Assembly: GCA_038496445.1 (NCBI GenBank)
Contig: JALMLS010000627.1
Location: forward strand, 124,001-188,000
DNA: 64,000 bases
From: Trichosphaerium sp. ATCC 40318
Lineage: Eukaryota > Discosea > Flabellinia > Trichosidae
Direction: 5' to 3'
Shown here: piece by piece, positions 47,601 through 58,657 of the stretch
Layout: the number at the start of each line of letters is the position of its first letter
Numbering within the stretch: position 1 is the stretch's first letter
Notes under the pieces: model-generated
The model's database searches: none
Told to the model about the DNA's origin: nothing
What the model saw: the letters and a program-made list of their open reading frames with translations, nothing else
Translations under genes and position numbers: made by a program

Positions 47601-47727
47601 GAACGTCAAGGTGCCAAGCTTTTTAAACAAAATCAAACTTGTTTCTTACTTTTTTATCACTGTAGAATCTGGCTTCCGTAAATCTATCATGAGTCCAGAA
47701 TCAGCACAACGTGAAATATTTATGTAA
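44659..47727 (+). CDS. LDxWY-repeat protein with EYQGEQH restriction-endonuclease-like C-terminus
   Basis: Starts MKVALQRANGVFSLNGAHAP. Five to six copies of a ~90-residue unit follow, each about one or two exons. Each copy contains 'helix, LG(I/V).(L/I)(D/E)(D/G)WY', a basic patch, then 'LL.(V/L).YP(D/E)(H/Y)(D/K)W..W(R/K)F'. Examples: HGITDLDGWYAAN, LRVKVLEDWYAIS, LEIDHFDQWYNVP, NGVKILDDWYKFG, LSIKDPQLWYRVS. The C-terminal domain has YVDIYVVSHNLAIEYQ joined to GEQHF, then ARDNEKLEHCEAAGVCLVPV followed by PYWWNEG. These are D..(I)EYQ.EQH..K..C..G.....(V)P core positions of a PD-(D/E)XK-like family seen in fungi, oomycetes and algae. Function is unknown; nucleic-acid binding or cleavage is inferred. 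The DIY and EYQ acidic residues are intact. Confidence 0.7.
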
Positions 47728-48206
47728 ATACCTTATTGGAGATGACCTTTGTGGCCGACTGTTGTTTTTGGTAAATCAAAGTATTAAAAAAAAAAGGGAG
47801 CTACACTTCTTGTACATAATAGCTATTCCTTTGGTGTACTCTTAAATATAGCCTGTATATTTGGTTTGAACGTAAGTGCGCGAAAGGCCAAAAAGGTTAC
47901 CCCACATAACCTTCTACATACAACAGTGCATATACCAGGTTTTTTATGGATATCTTTGTTGTAGTACCTTGTATTCATATCTCTCATCGCACCAATCTCG
48001 CATCCTTGACACGTGTTTTTTTTTTTAACTAAAAGACGTGTATTATTAATTTGTGTAAACAAGGCTTGTAGATCTTTGGATTGTAGGAATTATTAAGATA
48101 ACATCGTGGCGTGCACTTATTTATGTACAAAAATAAAAATTATATTAATAGTACCACAGCATAAGCTGGTTGAGATTATAGGTCTTGCGTTCATCCTTCA
48201 ATCGAT
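47728..48206. other. Intergenic, no gene seen
   Basis: About 480 nt between genes, with poly-A and poly-T tracts and short frames only. Confidence 0.45.
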
Positions 48207-48778
48207 ATGGAGTATCAAACACGCAAATATCTACAAAATACGGCGCTAATCGATAAAGCAACGCATCACAAAGCATCAAAAAGTAGATCAAAACATGGCA
48301 AAGTTAAAAAAACGTATGGGTACAGAAATCACGAAAACACGTGTCCACTCTAACTACTGGTTACAGACAACTCGATATAGACGATGAAATAGACCCGAAG
48401 CAAAAATACGAAATGATGGAAGATCCAAAAAAGCTACGAGTAGCACGTGAACTAGCAGATAACTACAGTTGTTTCAATACTGAGCCGAAAAAGAAAAAAA
48501 GTTGCAAATTAAGAAACATGTACACAGCCCTTCCAGCACCTACAAGCGCGTCAAATATTTCTCCAATGCATAAAAGTATGCCTGCCGGTAAACCAGAGGA
48601 GAATAAAGAAGCGCCTTTCTGTAGAATAAGATCGAGAAGTTTAAATGTTACCCCAGAGCTTAAAAAATCAAACAATAATAAAAAGAACAGACGAGGGTAC
48701 GTTGACAAAAAATACACGTGGTTCAAACTAAATTTAACATTTCCCAAGATCAATTTACCTTGCATACAGGCGGGCTAA
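48207..48778 (+). CDS. Hypothetical basic protein
   Basis: Two exons (48207-48313, 48367-48778) give about 172 residues. It starts MEYQTRKYLQNTALIDKATH, then QLDIDDEIDPKQKYEMMEDP, then a Lys/Ser-rich, mostly disordered part (EPKKKKSCKLRNMY, ELKKSNNNKKNRRG). No domain is recognised. The in-phase splice and the absence of an ATG in the second exon alone support the two-exon model. Confidence 0.5.
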
Positions 48779-48999
48779 AAAAAACTTGGAATAACCAAAC
48801 ACCGATCACTGTAAATAAAACTTGTTTTTTTTAACCCAGTTGTAGCTGATTTTCACTTGTTTTTTTTTCTGCCCTGAAAATAGCAACAAGCTGATTGGTA
48901 CATTATTGGCGCTGTGCAGTTTTTACTCGTTTTTTCCAGAAATTACAAGGAGACTTGCGTTTATTTATAACTTTTGAAATATCCTTACAAAAGTTTTAG

Positions 49000-51900
49000 T
49001 TAAGCGGAGAATGTAGCTGTTGCTACGCTAACAAGAGCTTTTACGTCTACCAACCGCGTGCAGAACGAAACTGCAGAGCAGTTAGGTCTACCAAAATTTG
49101 TGTAAATTGTTCCTGAAACTAATGCGCCCGTCTGTGATTTTGCGTGTTGAGTGTGGAATAACTTTGCTTCGATATTATACTCTCCTGGCTGTGCGTGATG
49201 TATCAAATACTCAACTGGACCAAACCCACCTATTTATAGTGATTAGTTAAGCAGTGAAAACAACAAATAATAAAACCAAGTTTTTAAAAGTTCTTACCTG
49301 TAAAATCGCGAGAATGCAATCCACCACTTGGAGTCATATTTCTGAATGCGTTACATTTAGTACCATCAGGTTCTGTGACATGTAGTTCAATATCTGTCAT
49401 ATCACGATGCTAGAAACTCTAGTAAGCTTATTGTTTTGCAAAGTTTTTTTTGTTGTTTGAGAACAAAAAGAGAATGCCCGTACCCATTGAAGTACGATAC
49501 GTAGATCAACATCTAGAGGCTTAATAAGACGAGCATCAATCTTTTCGAATCTGACTTTATCAGTAAGGTTGTTATAGTGAATCTCTTGTATGATTGCATT
49601 AACATCACTAGAATAAAATGTATCAGCACTGTGTTAAGTTTTTTGAGTCATGGAGGTACGTTGTTGCGACCAACTCTATTTGAGAGAATCTATTATCCCA
49701 CTTTCTGGTTATGATATTATTAAGTAATTCAATAGCACGTTCGTAATCCGCTATGGTTTTCTCGGACTGATCAAACATTAGCAACTTGTTTTTTATTTAT
49801 TTTAAGTGCAGTACCTTCATCATTATAGCTAGAGCTAAGTCTCTATGACTCTGTGGTTCTTCTGGGCGCAATTTCAAAACTTTACCAAAGATACGAATAG
49901 CAGCGTGAAGGAATCCCTAAAGTAAAAAGTCAATAATTAGGGTTTTATAGCGAGTGGCAAAGTGTACCTTGAATGTCATTAAAACACGTGCGATTATACG
50001 CAACTGATGAGCATCTTCAAGAGAATTTTCGGCAATATTTGATAATACCATAGCGGCTACTTGTTTATCTCTAGTATCACGAATAACAGATAAAGCAAAG
50101 TCAATAAAATAGCCTGCTTCCTTTTCGTATTTCGTCCTGAATGTAACGTGCTTAGACAGCTTGTTTTCTACTGTCTTTTCGTTGTTAATAGCATTCCAAG
50201 CTGCGCTTTTGATTTGCCTATCGTTCAATTCAACTCTCCATGGGCTATCCTTGTTCGCTGATAGGTCTTCTTTGAGCTCTTCAAATTGCTTGTCATTCAA
50301 TTCCAGTATAGAAACTTTTTGACCTTTGTTTGCCTTGAGTATTTCTTTTTGGAGTCTTTCCTTCAAACCTTTTTCGCAGTAAGGCTACTGTACTTGGCTA
50401 CTTATAAGCGTACCTGGCATCACTTCACCTACTAGCGTGATATTGGCCAATAGGTCAGCTTGCTGTGTTGGGTCACACCGAGCAATGGCGTCCAGAATTT
50501 TCTGAAATGTTGTTAGAGGTGTTTGTACTGTAACTGTAAGAATGTTACCTGGTGTAAACCTTTTTGTCTTGAGCCAATAAAAGATGGTTGGAATATAGAC
50601 TCTGAAGCTCTGAATCTTTCCGTACCTATGATATAATTAATTTCAATTGTAATTAGCAAGAGTACGTACCAACAGTAAGCACTTGACCATCTTCCAATTC
50701 GTAAGATTTTTCTAAAGCTGAAGAAGATGCTGCTGTTTGCATCTCCTCATCAAAATCTGTACAATGAGTCACGTGAAAAAATATCACAAAGGAAAACCTG
50801 TTTTCACTTACCGTAAGACACATAGCATAGTTTCTGTGCAACACCAGATACATCCTTTTTATCCATAAAACCATATCTGACGAAAGAAAAATAAGTAAGA
50901 ATAAAATAAGAACCAACATAATATGACTTTAAAAAGCTTACCCTCTTTCATTCATTTGCTTATTTAGGAGATCAGTGACTTTATTAGAACCAATGGATGT
51001 TCTTTGTCTAGCTTCTTGTATTGGAGCGCCATCAATCATCTGAAAGAAAAAAATGGTTAGCTAAAAAAACCACTTGGTTTGTTTTCTTACTGGAACAATC
51101 TCGCATCCATCTTCTGTCCAGTGAAGTACAAGTTGTGGAGTTTTAATCTCTTTAAGTGATTCAACAACTTCATCTTCTTCTAGTCTCTCAACATAGAGCT
51201 CTTCAGGTTCTTCAATCAACATTTGATTAGATGATACAGCAAGTTCTGCTTTATTGTCGATAGATACTATTGAATCTGGCTCCATGAAATCACTCTCTGA
51301 TTCTTCTTCTTTCTCTTCGCATTCAGGCTCAAAATCAATATCAAACTTCTCATCAAGTTCCCAAATTGCTAAATTGCCGTCTGCACCTGCAGTAGAAAAT
51401 TGAACTGAAGAACGATCTGCTTTCATCAACTGAATAGAGTTTATAGCTCCCTAAAAAAACAAATTTTAGTAAGTACTCCAACAATCAGATGATCTTTCAA
51501 AATGGAAAAAAAGAGGAAAAGGGTAACAGAGAAATTAAAGTAAAGATTTTTGAGTCTTTCTAACCTTATGTGTTGATGCTACCTTCGGTTCAAACCTATC
51601 CACGCCTCTACTATCCATGCTCCTAAACCTACAAAATGCAGACATGGATGATCGTTTAGCTCTCTTTTCTTCTGTTTTCCAAAGACGTTTCTTTTCCTTT
51701 TTGTCTTTCTTTTTCTTTCGGTCTAGTTGGGCTATTTTGGAAGCGGAGGCTTTTTTTGCCAAAGAGAACGCTCTTAACTCGACTTTCGCTGTTTCTTCAC
51801 GTGGCTGTGCTTTACGTCGTTCAAGGTTCTTGTATCCAGAAACATCACTCTTTGAAGCAGACTTCTTTTTCCCCATTGGCCTACTCTCAGGTCTGACTTC

Positions 51901-54900
51901 TTTTTCTGACTTTTTTTCGGCGGACTCTTTTTTTGCCATTTTTCTACCTTTCCTTTTCCTTCTTGGAGCCTTCTTTTTCAAATCACTCGATGTGATTCTA
52001 GACGCTTCAAATAATGATATACTGTCTAATCTCTTATTTTGAGGCATTGATCGTATTTGTTCGTCTTGGCGTGTATCTGCAAGCCTCTGTAAAGATGCAT
52101 TGCTAGTCCGTCGTGCTGGTTTTCTGACAAGTCGCTCTTGCTCGTCAGCACGTGTATCTGTAAATCTTGCAAATGAATCCCTAGCTAGCCTTGATATGCT
52201 GGTAGACCGCACTGGCTCATCCTGACGTGTATCAGCATATCTTACAGCTCCGCTCTTCATCTTCTGTAGTTTGTTACGCATTGGCATAGCTCTTGGTGCT
52301 GCAAATCCCATTGGTGGACATCCCGGCATCGGCGGAGGTCTATTAGGCTGTATAGCTTGGTTTACCATGGCTGATGGACGAGGTGGTGGCGGAGCGTCGA
52401 TCATTGGTATAGGCGTTGCGTTCATTCTAGGAGGAAGTGGGGCACCTCCTAATGCTGGCCTTGCTCTACGTTGCGCAGAGGAGGTAGTAGACGTAGGTTT
52501 TCTACTCATTGGAGCCTTAATAGTTAATATGCCACGTTTAGATAAAGCTTCATCACCAACGTAGCAGTCTTTCTGGCCCATACCAACCTACCAAAAAGTC
52601 AAAAAAAAAAAAAAACAGGATTGAAAAAAACAAAAATGGCTATTCACCATACCATGACACCCATGTGGCGAGGTCTACCTACAATAGCTCTGAATACAGA
52701 ACGTGGTGCGTCATCACCTGCGAATCCTTTTTTGGGGAAGAAGTTGTTAGTAAACTAAAAATACAATGCGATTTTTTTTTTTGTTATTATTATACCTGCT
52801 TTAATGTTAAACAATCCGTTATCAATAACGATAGGGGTAATTTGATCAATGTCAATATCAATTGTATTAAATACCATTGGAGGTGGAACTGGTGGTGGTT
52901 TTGGAGCATTTAGATCTAACAAGCCATAAGCATTTGTATCATCCTGACCATCATCTTGTTTAACCCAATCGAAGTCTATAAGGAGTTAGCAAATGTCCTT
53001 AAATTAGTAACAGCTCTACTATATTGTTCTTTTTCATCAATGCTAGTGTATAAAAACCCGCACTCAAAAGTTTTATAACGGTGATAAGAGTGAAAGTTGA
53101 GTAAATTTTATAGCAGAGATAATGTACCAATGAACTCCATTTCTGGCTTCATCTCAATTGCCCAACATGTAGTGTGACCTCCTTTGGATCCTTCAGTAAG
53201 GTCTACAAAGCCAAGCATAGCAGACTGATAAGCTGGCTTTACACTACCCATATACAGATCGTATTCTGTGAAGTCATAATCGTTTAAAGTAACCAAATGG
53301 TTCGCAACTGGATCTCCAAGAGACTCTTTGTAATAATCTACAAAATCAAGAAACTGAGATGATCCAAAAGAAGTAGAATAAGCAGCATTCCACCAGGCTT
53401 TTTTAAATAAAACGTCAGTACATGTCATCGAGATAAAGACAAAGTTGTTTTACTTCAACAAAAAAAAGAGGGTTAAAAAACCCACAAAGGTGGTACCTAT
53501 TCTTCTGTTCCACATTTGAAGTACATACTGGATTTTCTCTTCGTCTAAATCTCTTTGCTTCTTTTTCTTAACTTCCATGATCTCCATGTACTTCTCATAC
53601 CACTCTATTCGATATTAAGTTGATATTATGGATTGTATTAAACTATCACTAAAAACGAACCTGTCATTGCCTTTGGAGGCTCAATTTCGTACTTCACGTA
53701 TTGATCAAAGTTTTCAAGAACAATCAGAGAAGTATGGGGAGATATGATACCATGAGCACGACCTAGAGCTAAGAATGTAGATATATGCTCCTTCTGCTCA
53801 TCTTCTTCAAGCTCCAACAGTGCTACACCCATACATTAACGCTTGTGCTCACAAAACACAAAGAGGTTTGGTGGTATAAAGAAGAAATCAGCGTACCATC
53901 AATCTTTTTCTTTGCCCAAAATCTAGGTATGAGTTCATCAACGATAATATCTGATTTTTCGGGCATGGAAATCGTAAACTGTTTCTTCTCGATAATCTTC
54001 TGCGCAGTCCCAAACACTTACAAATAAAACGTTATTGACAATCGCTATTTTACTATACCTTAGGCGTACCTAGTGTTATTTTCACTGGTTTGGTGATACC
54101 AGGAAGTGTAGATCCACATAAGGAAAACATGCCGTTCGATTCCAATGTCACCACATTTCTGTAAAAAAAAGTTAGGAAGGGATTGTATGTACAAGAACTA
54201 CCTTGGAAAGAGTTTTTCAGCATCGATTTGTTTCTCATCATATTCTGCGTATAAGAAAGATACTTCTTGTGCACCTGTGAGTTTATTGACTGCCGCAGTG
54301 ATATTATTTGGTTGCTCCTAAGATGTACATTAACACCTTCCTTAATATGACTTTTATCATTTTACCTTTAAGTTGGTGTAGGAACCACCACTGTTCTTTG
54401 CCCATCTCTTAAGTGATCGGAAATCAGCTTTAGCTTCGCAGCTAAATATATGAAGAGGACATTGTATCTAAACATATTAAGCGACAACACCAAGAAGGGA
54501 CAAAAACTAATGACTTTTTGTAATCCAAAAACAAAAAGGTTAAAATCGTACTTGTTGAATAGGCTCGTTTGATAATGAATTAATACCGTTGGTAAACATC
54601 AAAGCGAACATATATTCGCCCGAAGCATTCGGTACACCCATTGCTCTTCGGCTACGAAGGACACGGATATCTCCAAAATCAGTACCTTAAATAGCTTAAG
54701 TTAACAGAACTTATAACAAAAAAATAGCTGGTGAGCCAAAAGCAAGACATACCGCCATCATAAAAAGTATTGTTAATATGGTTTGTAACACTTGATATTT
54801 GTCCTCTAGTAATATTAAACGTTTTGATATCTGTGTCAACCATATTACGAAAAAAGATAACATCAATTGTGCACGTGTTAAAATGCCCAGAAATTAACTT

Positions 54901-56202
54901 GGTAAGGATTGACTGATAAGTGCTAATATTTGCCTTGTTATCTTGAGACCTTGAAGAGTCCCATAGCAAGCAAATATTAGGGTTTGAAGGCATTGATCCT
55001 GTACTACAAAGGCATTAATCTTGAGACTGTACTGGGATTGTTTTGAAAAAAGACGCACGATGACTGAATTGGGATTACGTCAGCAATCGAAAAGTCACAA
55101 GGTTTTGACTCGCTCGCTTTAGAAGCTATTAGAAAACTAGAAGCTGAAAGCTTCAAGGTAATACTATGTGATTTTGGTGCGACTTTCATATTGGTCATGG
55201 AGCTCTGAGCCCGGGAATCCTACGCAGAGGTAAGCGAGCAATTTAATCTATTTTATAACTAAACCACGAACACTATTATTGCTCAAGGTCATGCCCTTAA
55301 ATACTCCTGTGCCTGTTACAATACAATCAAGATTACACCCTTGTGAAGCTGCAATCTAACAGGAAACAAAGTTAATTTCATGACGAGCGTAAGGCGATGG
55401 ATTACGTTGAACATAGTTTTAAACGTATCAATTTTCTCAGTTTGACCAAAAGAAAGTCCTAAATTGTACGAAGCAGACTTCGTACTACCGCCTACACTAG
55501 AGTTAACAACCAAAAAGTAGTGAATATTTTGTACTCTTGACGATATTAAGCTGTTGAAAGTACGTCACACGGAGCTGTCTTGATCCCTTTTGCTGAGTTA
55601 GAAAAAGCAAGATTTGCTTGACAATCTGTTCGTACTTTTTTAGGCACGGGGTAAACACGTGTTTTATATACGTTGCCAACAACTTGCTCTATTATTGAAG
55701 GTGCTGATTTATTCTCCCTTCTCTCTGTTTCAAAGGCAACTCTCGATTTCTCTTTTTCTACAACGACCTGTACAATTGCAGTGAGCAACATAATTATTGC
55801 CAAAATAAGCTTATCCACTCAGGTGAGAGTTTGTGGCTTGGTTTTGGTTTTATTTTGTTTGAATGCTAACGTACACCTTCAACCATCACACCTTTTACGT
55901 CGCAAGCGTATCCACATACAGATGACCCTGTTTGGTACATGAGGTTAATAAATAAAAATAGGTTCGGTTAGAATACCTTCTGTTAGAGGTACCACAAGCT
56001 CTGCTTCGAAAGCTTCGTTCAAATTGTTTTTAAAAACCATATCAAGGGTAGTTTGCGCTAAAAACCCATTTATAACAACCGTGGCAGTTATCTAATAGCG
56101 TTGAGGAATATACAACGTTATAATATCGGTTTTATCTACCTCTTGTAACGGTATTGTTATTCCTCTGTCTTTTACCTCTAAACGAAGTAATTGATCACTC
56201 AT
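49000..56202 (-). CDS. VIT - vWA - split actin - helical repeat - DUF2135 protein
   Basis: Starts at 56202 ([15 protein letters not shown]). VIT domain: [52 protein letters not shown], then VPKKVRT. v[17 protein letters not shown] ... VIFFRNM ... [21 protein letters not shown] bacterial-type tail follows ([33 protein letters not shown]). Then actin residues ~8-68 (52520-52842): [54 protein letters not shown]. Next comes a ~300-residue Pro-rich/basic insert and an acidic linker. Actin residues ~150-315 (50337-51142) resume: [69 protein letters not shown]. After that come TPR-like helices ([33 protein letters not shown]) and DUF2135 ([29 protein letters not shown]). No signal peptide. About 20 exons. 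Confidence 0.78.
50337..51142 (-). other. Actin-derived segment II (about actin residues 150-315)
   Basis: Within the VIT-vWA gene. [14 protein letters not shown] corresponds to the actin phosphate-2 loop region, where canonical DSGDG is replaced. GYGF / LCYVSYD / [20 protein letters not shown] / [16 protein letters not shown] / LQKEI match actin colinearly across five exons. The last ~60 actin residues are absent, replaced by the helical repeat region. Confidence 0.88.
52520..52842 (-). other. Actin-derived segment I (about actin residues 8-68)
   Basis: Within the VIT-vWA gene. Three exons spell the phosphate-1 loop region ([11 protein letters not shown], canonical Ser-Gly replaced by Leu-Phe), [20 protein letters not shown] and the D-loop region [20 protein letters not shown]. 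It then leaves actin at [10 protein letters not shown] into the Pro-rich insert. Confidence 0.9.
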
Positions 56203-56450
56203 TAGTTGTATTATTCGTATACAATGGTTTGACTGTGCAATAGTCTCAAAAAAAAAGTCTTGGTTTTCAGATTCAATGAAAAAAAACTTGACAGAAATTT
56301 TGCGAAGTTGACGGTAAACCAATTCATTGTTTCGCAATGTTGAAGGTTTGTATCATGTAACTTACAAATATAGACAAAAAGGTCGTGCAATCAATATATT
56401 CTGTGGAACACAAGTAGTAAAAAAAGCTGTATGTACATTTGTGGTTTTTT

Positions 56451-57131
56451 TTACTTTTTTTCTGTAAAGCCACCAGTGGAGCCAAATCCACCGCTACCTC
56501 TAGAAGTGTCATCTAGATCTTCAACTTGTTGTACAGGAGGTGTAGAGCATTTCTCTAGGATGAGTTGAGCGACGCGGTCGCCAACAGAAACTAAAAATCG
56601 TTAGCAATTCTGTACTTGATTTTTTTCTCGTTTTTGAGCGTTGCACGCCTTATGCATACACACGAAACTCTACATTCGGTTTTGGATAATGTTAGAAAGA
56701 GTACGCATACCTTTAAAGTTTGTTTGAGCATGGTTAAACAAAACTACGCCTACGGATCCTCTGTAATCTCTATCGATAACACCAGCTATAAAAACGGCGT
56801 GTTAGCAAGAGCGAAAAAACAAAGCGGGAAAAATTTTTCGGCGCGAAGTAAACTAAACAATACGTACCGCCTACATCTATGTGTTGCTTCCACGCAAGAC
56901 CAGATCTAGGAGCAATACGGCCATAATGACCCTCTGGAACCGCAATAGCAATATCTGTCTTCACCAACGCTTTACCTTGCGCAGAGATAACCTTACGTAA
57001 AACTTAAGTTTAAAAAAGTAACGTTTCTAGCTTACGCATTCTTGGGAAGCATACAAATCGTATCCAGCCGCCATATTAGAACCACGTGTTGGCAATTTGG
57101 CTGTTTGAGCGAGTAATTTTACCTTTAGCAT
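56451..57131 (-). CDS. DUT: dUTP diphosphatase (trimeric dUTPase)
   Basis: Starts at 57131 ([20 protein letters not shown]). Motif 1 AAGYDLYAS, motif 2 [20 protein letters not shown], motif 3 [20 protein letters not shown] (catalytic Asp present), motif 4 [13 protein letters not shown], and the glycine-rich motif 5 [10 protein letters not shown] near the C-terminus, stop 56451. It hydrolyses dUTP to dUMP and pyrophosphate, keeping uracil out of DNA and feeding dTMP synthesis. Length is ~150 aa, typical of the homotrimeric class. Four or five exons with short introns. No presequence, so it is likely nuclear/cytosolic. Confidence 0.92.
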
Positions 57132-58657
57132 GAGAATGGTTAGTGTACTTTGAAGTTTGATTTGTTTTCACCGCAACAAAAACAAGTCCTTGGAATTCTT
57201 CACCACTCCATCTTCGAAAGGGGTTTCTAGCTGTTTACGTAAAGAAACCTAGCGAGTGTTCTTTGATTGTTTGCATAGCGAACCTGATTCACTGTACAAA
57301 TTCTGGATGTCCGGTTTTTTTGTTCCCACTCAGCAAATGCGTAGGAAATAAACGTACACCGTTTTTTGATAATATAGTGTCAAGCAGTAAGTGTCCAAGC
57401 AAACACTTTACGAAAATGTCTAAGAACTGGTATGTCAATCATTTTTGGTAGCGTCAGTCGTAATACAATCGTGAGGGAGGTTTGCAACGTGTTAAATAGT
57501 TTGCTCTCACTCAAATCTTCGTACTGAATGTAGTGACTGATATGGTATACACCCTCTAACTTGAAAATGGTTCTCGCAAGTTTCGCGACTGTGTATGTGA
57601 AATGTTTACAAACGCCACTCGCGTAGAAAGGCACCTATAGCTAAGGTAGTATTGATAAAAGGACATATATCTCATATATCTATGGGTAGTGTCCTTGGAG
57701 ATTATCATGTATGGTAGTTCGCGTTCACGACCATACGGAACTAAAAACTAAAAACTACAAAACCGACCATCTACCAAATATCCAAAAAATGTTTAAATCA
57801 CGTGGTATTCACACAAGTACTACTGGCTGTTAAGAAATGAATAATACTTGCAAGATATTCTAAATATATGGAGAAACTACATTCACTGCTTCCGTTACAA
57901 AAGGTTGAATGAGCGGTGAATCATTGTCTAGCCAAAAAAAAAAAACATCCAACTAAGCAGTTTTAATAGTCTAGTCAAGGTGACTACCTCGTTTCTTATC
58001 TGATATTGATATCATAATACTTACTGCCTATTTACGTCAAAGTAAACTGCGTGTCAACTGCAGAAACTCACAAATATCTGAATCTTTGGTGTGGGTTGAG
58101 ACTGCACGTGATGGTAATGCCAATACTAAACTTTTCATTTCGCACAACACAGCCTCATTCTTCACTACGTCATTCTATTTTAGCTTGAGAGGGCTTGGTG
58201 TGAATAGTAGTTTCTGATGAGTTTTCCATCACATAACATAAACGTAACCATTCTGACAAATAGTTTTGTGATAGAAATCACCCAGTTTGTGTTCCGCACG
58301 GAAAAAGGGAATGACTACCAACCTATCCTTTAATTAGTCAGAAAAAAGTTGTCTCGGAAAAAAAAAGTAAAAGTGTATCTCTAGGCTGAATTTTGTAGTT
58401 TTTCGATAAATAGTGAACAATAAAAATAAGAAAAGTCAAACTGTTTGTTGGCGTCACCCGTTTTGTACAAATACAGAATAACAATCGTATACTGTTTTTT
58501 TTACTATCACACGCTCTGGTTTGTTCACAAAATAGCCATTGTGTAACAAAACTAAATAAAGAAAAGAATATAACGCGACATAACTTAAGCTAAAATGGCT
58601 AATGAATTGAAGTAACCATAACGGCAGTATACTAGCACTAATGTACAACTCCTTATA
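57132..58657. other. Long intergenic interval with one doubtful minus-strand frame
   Basis: About 1.5 kb with no firm gene. The only notable open frame is on the minus strand, 57380-57634 (FTYTVAKLARTIFKLEGVYH ... IDIPVLRHFRKVFAWTL), 84 codons without an ATG of its own. It could be one exon of an unseen gene. A small inverted repeat GTATGGT...ACCATAC lies at ~57710-57738. Confidence 0.3.

Noticed and set aside
51330-51429. Single WD40-like repeat ([12 protein letters not shown]) in the actin-containing gene
   Set aside because: One blade cannot form a propeller and it lies in a linker; treated as low-complexity resemblance.
51617-52042. 141-codon plus-strand frame, Phe/Leu-rich
   Set aside because: Antisense shadow of the Lys-rich insert in the VIT-vWA-actin gene; Lys codons read as Phe on the other strand.
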